From the NCBI GenBank assembly GCA_905215115.1, contig CAJMOP010000124.1, positions 1 through 5,511 of the forward strand: DNA of 5,511 bases, read 5' to 3'. Below the pieces are notes generated by a model that worked only from the letters and a program-made list of their open reading frames with translations, had not been told where the DNA came from and ran no database searches. Numbering within the stretch: the first letter of the stretch is position 1; each line of letters begins with the position of its first letter. The stretch comes from an uncultured bacterium. Lineage in GTDB: Bacteria; Actinomycetota; Coriobacteriia; Coriobacteriales; Coriobacteriaceae. Shown one piece after another: positions 1-4,666 of this stretch. The position numbers were made by a program, and so were the translations under genes.

Positions 1-482
1 TGGAGTACGCGCTGGCCATGCGCGAGGACGGCCGCAGCCTGGACGAGACCGAGGCGCAGATCCGCGCGACCCTGCCCGACGCCCACCTGTTGCTGATTCC
101 GCGCACGCTCGAGAACCTCGTTAAGAACGGCCGCGCGCCCAAGCTCGCCGGCCAGTTGACGCAGATGCTCAACATTCGCCTGGCCGTTTCGCCGGAGTGG
201 AAATCGGGCGAGATCAAGGCCGTCAAAAAGGGCCGCGGCGCCAAGCGCATCGTTGCCAACACCATGACCGATTGCCTCGCATTTTTGGCCGAGCATCCGG
301 GCTCCAGCGTGCGCGTACTCACGACCGGCGCCGCTGAGGAGCAAAAGCTCGTCAGCCAAGCGCTCGCAGGCCGGGACTACGTGGACGCCGGCACCGGCCC
401 CATCGGCTGCACCATCGCCACCCATGTAAGCGTCGACGCCATCGCCATCAGCTACTGCCCTCGTTACCAGCCCATCCACTAG
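1..482 (+). CDS. DegV family protein, C-terminal part (5' end outside window)
   Basis: The reading frame is already open at the left edge (first full codon at base 3, reading E-Y-A-L-A-M) and ends with TAG at 480-482, so about 159 C-terminal residues are visible. DegV (EDD-fold) proteins bind a fatty acid between two domains; in Firmicutes some act as FakB subunits that present fatty acids to the kinase FakA. The visible part has the family's second-domain signatures: a stretch resembling 'L..L.k.GR' (LENLVKNGRAPKLAG), the following 'LNIRLAVSP...GEIKAVKKGRG' block (family: L.ikP.l...G.i....K.R), and a C-terminal 'GPIGCTIATHVSVDAIAI' segment matching the usual 'iG.H.GPga.gl'. The N-terminal half, which carries the first lipid-contacting Ser/Thr loop, is not in the window, so the fatty-acid role is family knowledge only. 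The internal ATG at 18 is not the start, because the coding match continues upstream. It is transcribed towards the toxin-antitoxin operon. Confidence 0.85.
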   Translation, partial: EYALAMREDGRSLDETEAQIRATLPDAHLLLIPRTLENLVKNGRAPKLAGQLTQMLNIRLAVSPEWKSGEIKAVKKGRGAKRIVANTMTDCLAFLAEHPGSSVRVLTTGAAEEQKLVSQALAGRDYVDAGTGPIGCTIATHVSVDAIAISYCPRYQPIH

Positions 483-497
483 GGGCACCTTTACCAC

Positions 498-560
498 TTG
501 CGGTGGAATAGGAACTGTTTTTGGCTTATCAGCCGCAAATCAATCCCTATTCCACCGCAA
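498..560. repeat. Perfect 15-bp inverted repeat with 33-nt spacer
   Basis: The arms are 498-512 (TTGCGGTGGAATAGG) and 546-560 (its exact reverse complement). The spacer contains TTTTT at 518-522 and a small GGCT/AGCC hairpin (523-526 with 531-534). It lies between the convergent ends of the degV-like gene (stop 482) and the toxin gene (stop 576), so it could fold in either transcript. Neither side has a U-run directly after the outer arm, so it is not a textbook intrinsic terminator. A bidirectional 3'-end structure or the remnant of a small repeated element are both possible. Confidence 0.7.
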
Positions 561-575
561 CTTAGAAATCGGCGA

Positions 576-884
576 TCAGCCCAGCGGACCCTGAAACAGT
601 TCCTGATGAGTGCCCATTCTCACCAGCCTAATCACTGGGTTAGTCTTATGGGGAAGATAAAGAACGACCACATCGACCAAGCCATCGGATAGGTGGAAAT
701 CGATGTGGCCGTTGTAGTTTCCGCCCGGGTTTGAGAGCTCGTGGGCGCCATACTCCGCCGGAAGTGACCCATGAGCCACAAGCTCTGCAACCGCCGCTTT
801 AAACTCACTTTTTAGCTGCGGATGCATGCGCATCGTTCGTTTGTAGTCCACCTTAAATTGAGCCTCGACTTTAATCTCGAACAT
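576..884 (-). CDS. YafQ-like type II toxin (RelE/ParE superfamily, predicted mRNA interferase)
   Basis: A 102-residue protein; YafQ family members are roughly 90-100 residues and, in E. coli, cut mRNA on the ribosome. It has the family order: an N-terminal helical region with basic residues (VDYKRTMRMHPQLK), 'LPAEYGAHEL' at 41-50 (family: LP..Y.dH.L), a central 'HIDFHL' (60-65), a strand ending DVVVLY (71-76), and C-terminal 'RMGTHQELF' (89-97), the hallmark RtGtH..LF. Putative catalytic residues are H48, H60 or H64, D67 or D71, and H93. Where E. coli YafQ has Asp-Trp before the last strands, this protein has Asp-Val (D71-V72), with a few extra residues ahead. It starts 2 nt after the antitoxin stop, with GAGGAA at 895-890 as ribosome binding site inside the antitoxin's last codons, the usual coupled order. 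A short tail (QGPLG) follows the usual ELF end. The local sequence is AT-richer than the neighbours, which suggests acquisition. Function is inferred from family. Confidence 0.85.
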   Translation of the reverse strand: MFEIKVEAQFKVDYKRTMRMHPQLKSEFKAAVAELVAHGSLPAEYGAHELSNPGGNYNGHIDFHLSDGLVDVVVLYLPHKTNPVIRLVRMGTHQELFQGPLG

Positions 885-886
885 CG

Positions 887-1186
887 CTATTCCTCATCGA
901 GGAATGACATAAGCTCATCAGCGTTATTGAATGACAGGCTATCGTCCGGCAAAATCCCCAGCTCATGAGCCTCGGCGATCACCATGGCGCGCCTCGTCAC
1001 CTCGTTGGGCACCTCCGCCCTTCCTACAATCTCAAAAGGAATCTTTCGCTGATTTACCAGCTGCCGAACAGCAAGATTGAGATAGGAATTGAGGCTGAGG
1101 CCGACCGAATCCAAGAACTCAGTCGCCTGCTCCTTGAGCCCCTCTTCGATTCGAACCGTCGTAGGCTTAACTGTTGCTGTAGACAT
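887..1186 (-). CDS. DinJ/RelB-family antitoxin
   Basis: A 99-residue protein. Residues about 9-53 form a ribbon-helix-helix DNA-binding region: a beta strand (TTVRIEEGLKEQA), helix 1 (EFLDSVGLSL), the turn 'SLNSYLNLAVRQLV', then 'RKIPFEI', the classic DinJ/RelB 'lg....a...f......g.iPFe' pattern. The acidic C-terminal part (61-99, ending ELMSFLDEE) is the likely toxin-wrapping segment. The start at 1186 is chosen because an excellent ribosome binding site, GAGGAGGT (1199-1192), sits 5 nt upstream. It is the first gene of a two-gene operon with the YafQ-like toxin. Such antitoxins normally dimerise on palindromes at their own promoter and repress it, alone or with toxin. A perfect 50-bp palindrome 41 bp upstream is the obvious candidate site here, which is inference. 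Confidence 0.88.
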   Translation of the reverse strand: MSTATVKPTTVRIEEGLKEQATEFLDSVGLSLNSYLNLAVRQLVNQRKIPFEIVGRAEVPNEVTRRAMVIAEAHELGILPDDSLSFNNADELMSFLDEE

Positions 1187-1217
1187 TTGCGACCTCCTCG
1201 CCCTCGTCTTTTACACC

Positions 1218-1223
1218 AGTATA
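1218..1223 (-). promoter_or_regulatory. Putative -10 element of the toxin-antitoxin operon
   Basis: The minus strand reads TATACT here, 31 nt ahead of the antitoxin ATG. No good -35 hexamer is found at 17 nt spacing; that position reads ATCAGA and lies inside the neighbouring 50-bp palindrome. A protein bound to the palindrome would therefore cover the -35 region. This is weak evidence based on one hexamer. Confidence 0.4.
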
Positions 1224-1226
1224 CCC

Positions 1227-1276
1227 AATACGCATGGCAATCTGATGTTAGATAACATCAGATTGCCATGCGTATT
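1227..1276. repeat. Perfect 50-bp palindrome (24-bp arms, 2-nt centre)
   Basis: The arms at 1227-1250 and 1253-1276 are exact reverse complements over all 24 positions, with only GA (1251-1252) between them; pairing stops at 1226/1277 (C opposite C). It sits between the LOG-family stop (1300) and the antitoxin start (1186), covering the expected -35 region of the toxin-antitoxin promoter. It could be an operator for the ribbon-helix-helix antitoxin, or form a cruciform or RNA hairpin downstream of the LOG gene. No U-run follows on the minus strand, which argues against a simple intrinsic terminator. Confidence 0.9.
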
Positions 1277-1299
1277 CATGTCGCGTGGGCACGATTGAT

Positions 1300-2058
1300 C
1301 TACATCAGCCCGCTGAGCGCAATGTCAACGGCCTCGTTGAGGTCGTCGGTAATGTGTACCAGATCCGGATCGAGCGGGCTAATCATACCGGTGCTCATCA
1401 CCGGGCCGTTGAGCCAGTCGAATAGGCCCTGCCAGTACTCGGTGCCCACCAGCACGAGCGGCATGCGCTTGACCTTGTGCGTCTGCACCAGCGTGAGAAC
1501 CTCGAACATCTCGTCGAGCGTGCCAAAGCCGCCGGGAAATACGATGGCGCCCGAGCTGTACTTAACGAACATGGTTTTGCGCACAAAGAAGTAGCGGAAG
1601 TCCATGCCGAGGTTCACGTATTTATTGAGCCCCTGCTCGTGCGGCAATTCAATGCCTAGGCCAACTGACTTGCCGTTGACACTCGCCGCTCCCCTGTTGG
1701 CCGCTTCCATGATGCCGGGGCCGCCACCGGTGATGACCGCCACGCCACGTTGCGCGATCTTGCGCCCGACGGTACGCGCCGCCTTGTAGAGCGGATCGGT
1801 CTTGGGCGTGCGGGCGCTACCGAAGATGGTCACCGCAGGTCCAAGCTCGGCAAGCGCGCCAAAACCATCGACAAACTCTGCCTGAATGCGCAGCACGCGC
1901 CACGGGTCGGCATGCAGCCAGTCGGTCGAGTCCTCGGGCGCCAGCAGGTTGGCGTAGGTGTTGTCCTTAGGAATCATGGGGCCGCGCATGACCACGGGGC
2001 CGCGGCGGTACGTCTCGTCGTAGACAGGCTCGCCCTCGACGTTCTCATTCTTAATCAT
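1300..2058 (-). CDS. LOG-family (TIGR00730) nucleotide 5'-monophosphate phosphoribohydrolase
   Basis: A 252-residue Rossmann-fold protein of the LOG family, often labelled 'lysine decarboxylase' by mistake. Characterised LOG enzymes remove ribose 5-phosphate from cytokinin ribotides or from AMP; the physiological substrate in gut Actinobacteria is not established. Visible motifs: 'VTIFGSART' (about 76-84) at the first nucleotide-binding strand, 'GGGPGIMEAANRGA' (111-124), 'FRYFFVRKTMF' (154-164) with the conserved Arg-Lys, and the signature PGGFGTLDE (175-183; family PGG.GT..E) with the catalytic Glu. About 75 residues precede the core, so it belongs to the longer bacterial forms rather than the roughly 190-residue plant-like ones. 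The start at 2058 is preferred over an in-frame ATG at 2130, because AGGAG (2068-2064) lies 5 nt upstream and the longer version would run through a terminator hairpin and encode an unnatural-looking R/P/F-rich stretch. It lies downstream of tgt in the same direction, separated by a terminator, and upstream of the toxin-antitoxin operon. Confidence 0.88.
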   Translation of the reverse strand: MIKNENVEGEPVYDETYRRGPVVMRGPMIPKDNTYANLLAPEDSTDWLHADPWRVLRIQAEFVDGFGALAELGPAVTIFGSARTPKTDPLYKAARTVGRKIAQRGVAVITGGGPGIMEAANRGAASVNGKSVGLGIELPHEQGLNKYVNLGMDFRYFFVRKTMFVKYSSGAIVFPGGFGTLDEMFEVLTLVQTHKVKRMPLVLVGTEYWQGLFDWLNGPVMSTGMISPLDPDLVHITDDLNEAVDIALSGLM

Positions 2059-2074
2059 GGGTACTCCTATCGAG

Positions 2075-2122
2075 AAAAAGAAAAACGGGCGGGGTCGACG
2101 CTGTGCGCCAAACACCCGCCCG
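2075..2122 (-). terminator. Intrinsic terminator after tgt, 16 nt before the LOG start codon
   Basis: On the minus strand CGGGCGGG (2122-2115) pairs perfectly with CCCGCCCG (2093-2086), 8 bp of pure G-C, across a 21-nt loop. TTTTTCTTTTT (2085-2075) follows at once. This is the strongest terminator in the window and is placed to end tgt transcripts (stop at 2272). Its T-tract ends 6 nt before the LOG ribosome binding site, leaving no room for a LOG promoter downstream. It may therefore also lie inside the LOG leader as an attenuator. Confidence 0.85.
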
Positions 2123-2271
2123 AACATCAACTATTCGGTATGGTACCCACGATGCATCAAGTGCTTGCAAGCTATCGGTCATCGGTCGCGCAAGCGGTGT
2201 TAGCAAACGTGATGACCGGCCGGCGCTCGCCCCTTGCCGTTGCCCGCGCTCTGCAAGCGCCCGTGCTGCTC

Positions 2272-3411
2272 TTAGTAATCCACCGCCGCAGGGCTGTTCA
2301 TCCAGTCGCTCACGAACGCGCCGTAGCGGCCCTCGATAATGGCCTGGCGGGCCCGCTGCATAAGGTTGAGCAGGTAGTAGATGTTGTGCATCGAAAGCAG
2401 AATGCCGCCGAGCATCTCCTTCTGCGTGACCATGTGACGGATGAGCGCACGGCTGTAACCGCCCGTGCACACCGGGCAGGTGCAGGTGGGATCGATGGGA
2501 CCGTCGTCGTGCGCAAAGCGAGCGTTGCGGAAGTTGAGGCGACCCTCGCTGGAGAATGCCGTGCCCATACGGCCGGTGCGCGTCGGCAGCACGCAGTCAA
2601 ACATGTCGATGCCCACGCCAACGCCGCGCACGAGCGTGGTCGGGTTGCCGACACCCATCAGGTAGCGCGGCTTATGCTTGGGCATGTACTCGCTCACGAG
2701 CGGCGCCAGGGTCTCGAACATGGTCTCGTGATCCTCGCCCACCGAATAGCCACCGATACCATAGCCCGGGAAGTCGCCGCACTCCTCCAGATGGCGCAGC
2801 GAGCGCAGGCGCAGATCCAGGTGCATGCCGCCCTGAACGATGCCAAAGAGCGCCTGGTCATCACGGGTATGAGCCTTGTAGCAGCGCTCGGCCCACATGC
2901 TCGACAGCTCCACCGCGCGTTCGACGTAGGCGCGCGTGGCGGGATAGCCGGGGCACTGGTCGAGCTGCATGCAGATGTCGGAACCGAGCTTCATGGCGAT
3001 TTCCATGTTGTCCTCGGGCGTCCAGAACACGTGGCGGCCGTCGTAGTCGTTGACGATAAAGCGCACGCCCTCGTCGGTGAGCTTGACGGCGTCGTTGTGG
3101 CTGAACACCTGGAAGCCGCCCGAGTCGGTAAGAATGGGGCCGTGCCAGTTCATAAACTTGTGCAGGCCGCCCAGCTCGGCGATGGTATCCTCGCCGGGAC
3201 GCATGGACAGATGATAGGTATTGGCGAGCACGATCTGGGCGCCGAGCTTCTTGACAGTCTCGGTAGGAATGCCCTTGACGTTTGCCTTGGTGCCCACGGG
3301 CATAAAGATCGGCGTCTCGATGTCGCCGTGCGGGGTGTGCAGTACGCCGGCGCGCGCGTGCGTCGTCGGATCCTCGGCAATCAGGTCTAATTTAAAAAGG
3401 TTCTGGTCCAT
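2272..3411 (-). CDS. tgt: Queuine/preQ1 tRNA-guanine transglycosylase
   Basis: A complete 379-residue bacterial TGT (E. coli enzyme about 375). It exchanges guanine 34 in the anticodon of GUN tRNAs (Asp, Asn, His, Tyr) for preQ1, or for queuine in some gut bacteria, on the queuosine pathway in the cytoplasm. The TIM-barrel motifs are in order: LTDSGGFQVFS (94-104) with catalytic Asp96, the substrate-contact Asp in 'SDICMQLDQC' (144-153), 'GIVQGG' (190-195), 'IGGYSVGE' (219-226), 'DMFDCVLPTR' (269-278) with the covalent nucleophile Asp272, and the zinc site C310, C312, C315 and H342. The base-pocket loop reads GGYSVGE where E. coli and B. subtilis have GGLSVGE. The start at 3411 has AAGGAG (3426-3421) 9 nt upstream and a TATAAT box at 3454-3449. 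No queuosine biosynthesis or transporter gene is adjacent, so whether the cell makes or imports the base cannot be told. Confidence 0.97.
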   Translation of the reverse strand: MDQNLFKLDLIAEDPTTHARAGVLHTPHGDIETPIFMPVGTKANVKGIPTETVKKLGAQIVLANTYHLSMRPGEDTIAELGGLHKFMNWHGPILTDSGGFQVFSHNDAVKLTDEGVRFIVNDYDGRHVFWTPEDNMEIAMKLGSDICMQLDQCPGYPATRAYVERAVELSSMWAERCYKAHTRDDQALFGIVQGGMHLDLRLRSLRHLEECGDFPGYGIGGYSVGEDHETMFETLAPLVSEYMPKHKPRYLMGVGNPTTLVRGVGVGIDMFDCVLPTRTGRMGTAFSSEGRLNFRNARFAHDDGPIDPTCTCPVCTGGYSRALIRHMVTQKEMLGGILLSMHNIYYLLNLMQRARQAIIEGRYGAFVSDWMNSPAAVDY

Positions 3412-3448
3412 AAACTGGAACTCCTTGGTTGCGGTTCATACGCAAACC

Positions 3449-3454
3449 ATTATA
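3449..3454 (-). promoter_or_regulatory. Putative tgt -10 box
   Basis: The minus strand reads a perfect TATAAT, 37 nt upstream of the tgt ATG, in an otherwise GC-rich stretch. A matching -35 is not convincing: the hexamer at 17 nt spacing is CGGTGC. The -10 match and its position support a promoter; the rest is inference. I saw no preQ1-type riboswitch in the leader. Confidence 0.5.
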
Positions 3455-3523
3455 CGGGCAACCCGCAAGAAGCACCGACTCGACAGAAACTGGCGCGAGG
3501 AGGATACGGCAGGGACACGGCAA

Positions 3524-3657
3524 ATGAGCGTGGATTTTTGGACGCTTACCGGATGAGCGTGGATAATCTCCCACTTTTGCCCAAAGCACAGCCCAAAAAC
3601 GGGAGATTATCCACTTTCATTCTGCGGGCACTCATTTAAGTACGTCCCCGATGAGTG
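3524..3657. repeat. Intergenic repeat cluster: direct and inverted copies of an ATGAGCGTGGAT motif
   Basis: The 12-mer ATGAGCGTGGAT occurs at 3524-3535 and again at 3553-3564. A third, inverted copy (ATGAAAGTGGAT on the minus strand) is at 3620-3609. The second and third copies extend into an inverted repeat of 20-bp arms, 3553-3572 with 3601-3620, differing at 2 positions; the inner 14 bp (3559-3572 with 3601-3614) are perfect, and the loop is 28 nt. A second small inverted repeat follows, CACTCAT (3629-3635) with ATGAGTG (3651-3657), flanking AAGTACGTCCCC. This resembles a REP/REPIN or MITE-like non-autonomous element, but copy number elsewhere in the genome is not visible here. Confidence 0.65.
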
Positions 3658-3676
3658 GAGCTATTTACCAGCCACG

Positions 3677-3710
3677 GCAACGCCGATATTTTGGCAACGC
3701 CGATGTTTTG
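3677..3710. repeat. Two tandem 17-bp repeats
   Basis: GCAACGCCGATATTTTG (3677-3693) is followed directly by GCAACGCCGATGTTTTG (3694-3710), with a single difference. The next bases, ACAACGTCAGCG (3711-3722), look like a decayed third unit. It lies directly outside the left end of the 100-nt nested inverted repeat. Confidence 0.7.
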
Positions 3711-3723
3711 ACAACGTCAGCGA

Positions 3724-3823
3724 GCGGTCACCAGGGCGAACAAATTGGCATGAAAAGAGGGCGGCATTGACCTTCTGGTCATGCCGCCCTCTTTGAATGA
3801 CAAGTTGTCGCCCTGGTGACCGC
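3724..3823. repeat. 100-nt nested inverted repeat (hairpin within hairpin)
   Basis: The outer arms at 3724-3739 (GCGGTCACCAGGGCGA) and 3808-3823 are perfect reverse complements over 16 bp. Pairing continues imperfectly inward (CAAATTGGCAT at 3741-3751 against CAACTTGTCAT read on the other strand). An inner hairpin, 3754-3772 with 3777-3794, has 18 bp, one bulged T and a TTCT loop. It lies downstream of the SDR gene and upstream of the tgt promoter region. The size and nesting suggest either an elaborate terminator or a mobile repeat unit. Confidence 0.8.
3752..3794 (-). terminator. Probable intrinsic terminator of the SDR gene
   Basis: Read on the minus strand, AAAGAGGGCGGCATGACC (3794-3777) pairs with 3772-3754 across an AGAA tetraloop with one bulge, and the descending arm ends in TTTT before CATG. 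The stem is long and GC-rich, but the T-run is short (four). It starts about 70 nt after the SDR stop. The plus strand also ends in TTT, so it may act in both directions. Confidence 0.6.
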
Positions 3824-3836
3824 GCAGCGTCGACCC

Positions 3837-3864
3837 GTTACGCGGTTTGGTAAAACCGCGTAAC
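3837..3864. repeat. 12-bp perfect hairpin directly after the SDR stop codon
   Basis: GTTACGCGGTTT (3837-3848) and its exact reverse complement (3853-3864) flank a GGTA loop. The hairpin begins 1 nt after the SDR stop codon (3868-3866) on the minus strand. No U-run follows, so it is more likely an mRNA 3'-end stabilising structure, or a site bound by protein, than a terminator by itself. Confidence 0.7.
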
Positions 3865-3865
3865 C

Positions 3866-4666
3866 CTACGGACGCTGGCCCATGCCACCCTCGAGGGTGA
3901 CGGTCTCGCCGTTCATATACTTAAAGTCGGGACCGCAGAGCTGAACGACAACGCGGCCGATTTCCTTCTCGACGTCGCCGTAGTGGCCTGCCGGCGGCAT
4001 GTGGACGTTGGCCTTGAACGCCTCGGGATAGGCATCCTGGAAGTTCTCGAGCGCGGCGGTCCAAGCAAGCGGGCAAACGATATTGACGTTGATGCCGTCC
4101 TTGCCCCACTCGTTGGCGGCAACGCGAGTCAGACCACGGATGCCTTCCTTGGCGGCGGCATAGCTGCACTGGCCGTAGTTGCCAAACAGGCCGGCGCCCG
4201 AAGCAAAGTTGACCACGGAGCCCTTGGTCTCCTTCAGGTGCGGATAGGCCTTCTGCATGTACAGGTAGGTGGCATACAGGCCAGAGTAAATGGCCAGGTT
4301 AAACTGATCCATGGTGTGATCGGCAATGGTCACGCCCGAGGCGCTGGCCTGAGCGTTGTTGACGACGGCGTCGATGCGACCGAACTCCTCAATGGCCTTG
4401 TCGATGACGTTCTGGACGACAGCCTCGTTGTCCTGACCAGCAGAAACATCGGCCTGAACAGGCAGAACCTTGACACCGTACTCGGCCTCGAGGGATTCCT
4501 TGGCGGCCTCGAGCTTGGCGACGTTGCGGCCGGTGATGACGAGGTTTGCGCCCTCCTTGGCAAAAGCGATATCGATGCCGTAGCCGATGGAACCAGCGGA
4601 GCCGTCCTTAAGCGTGGCCTTGCCGCCGCCGGTAACGATCACGGTCTTACCAGTGAAAAGTCCCAT
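3866..4666 (-). CDS. Short-chain dehydrogenase, probable NADP-dependent 12-alpha-hydroxysteroid dehydrogenase
   Basis: A complete 266-residue classical SDR. Visible: the nucleotide loop TGGGKA (12-17) followed by SIGYGI (26-31), TGRN (45-48) with Arg47 favouring NADP(H), D73-V74 for the adenine, NNAQAS (103-108) in place of the usual NNAG, Ser156 in NFASGAG, and the catalytic Tyr169 and Lys173 in CSYAAAK. Where most SDRs have the tetrad Asn, the sequence is IYSGLYAT (Ser128). From memory, the clostridial 12-alpha-HSDH shares these unusual blocks (NNAQASASG, YSGLYAT, FASGAGLFGN, GQCSYAAAKEGIRGL, EWGKD, VCPLA, and the end LEGGMGQRP). That enzyme reversibly oxidises the 12-alpha-hydroxyl of cholate-type bile acids. 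This protein carries a few extra residues (about 18-25, TLKDGSAG) in the glycine loop where the clostridial enzyme has one. The start at 4666 is chosen for AAAGGA (4678-4673) 6 nt upstream and the usual MGLF-GK beginning; a longer frame from 4714 adds 16 residues without support. It appears to be monocistronic. A different SDR oxidoreductase role remains possible. Confidence 0.85.
   Translation of the reverse strand: MGLFTGKTVIVTGGGKATLKDGSAGSIGYGIDIAFAKEGANLVITGRNVAKLEAAKESLEAEYGVKVLPVQADVSAGQDNEAVVQNVIDKAIEEFGRIDAVVNNAQASASGVTIADHTMDQFNLAIYSGLYATYLYMQKAYPHLKETKGSVVNFASGAGLFGNYGQCSYAAAKEGIRGLTRVAANEWGKDGINVNIVCPLAWTAALENFQDAYPEAFKANVHMPPAGHYGDVEKEIGRVVVQLCGPDFKYMNGETVTLEGGMGQRP

Larger units (their letters stand above)
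3412..3865. other. 454-nt intergenic region without a credible gene
   Basis: Between the tgt start and the SDR stop no reading frame has both a good ribosome binding site and protein-like composition. The stretch holds the tgt promoter and ribosome binding site (3421-3454), the ATGAGCGTGGAT repeat cluster (3524-3657), a 17-bp tandem repeat (3677-3710), the 100-nt nested inverted repeat (3724-3823) and a 12-bp hairpin (3837-3864). Bases 3455-3523 and 3658-3676 show nothing I can name. Confidence 0.7.

Noticed and set aside
498..692. A 64-codon + strand frame starting in the inverted repeat
   Set aside because: It overlaps the toxin gene in antisense, has no ATG with a ribosome binding site, and its composition is not protein-like.
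1300..2058. Lysine decarboxylase
   Set aside because: This is a common database label for the family, but PGGFGTLDE and GGGPGIMEAAN are LOG phosphoribohydrolase motifs and no PLP-enzyme features are present.
2059..2130. A 24-residue N-terminal extension of the LOG protein
   Set aside because: It would be encoded across the terminator hairpin and T-tract, while a strong AGGAG site sits 5 nt before the ATG at 2058.
1750..3390. A 546-codon open frame on the + strand across the LOG and tgt genes
   Set aside because: It is antisense to tgt and LOG, both of which have full sets of family motifs. Its composition (Ala, His, Val, Arg) is the mirror of high-GC codon bias, and it has no ribosome binding site or recognisable motif.
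3412..3480. preQ1 riboswitch upstream of tgt
   Set aside because: No A-rich tail or the small characteristic preQ1 stem-loop could be found in the short leader.
3392..3589. A 65-codon minus-strand frame overlapping the tgt start
   Set aside because: It overlaps the tgt promoter and repeats and has no ribosome binding site or recognisable motif.
3524..3823. CRISPR array
   Set aside because: The repeats are few, mixed in orientation and unevenly spaced, and no cas gene is nearby.
3866..4666. SDR as FabI-type enoyl-ACP reductase or as the known Collinsella 7-beta-HSDH
   Set aside because: The split glycine loop recalls FabI, but the YAAAK active site and the other motifs are classical SDR. 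The 7-beta-HSDH, as I remember it, has quite different motifs and a different C-terminus.
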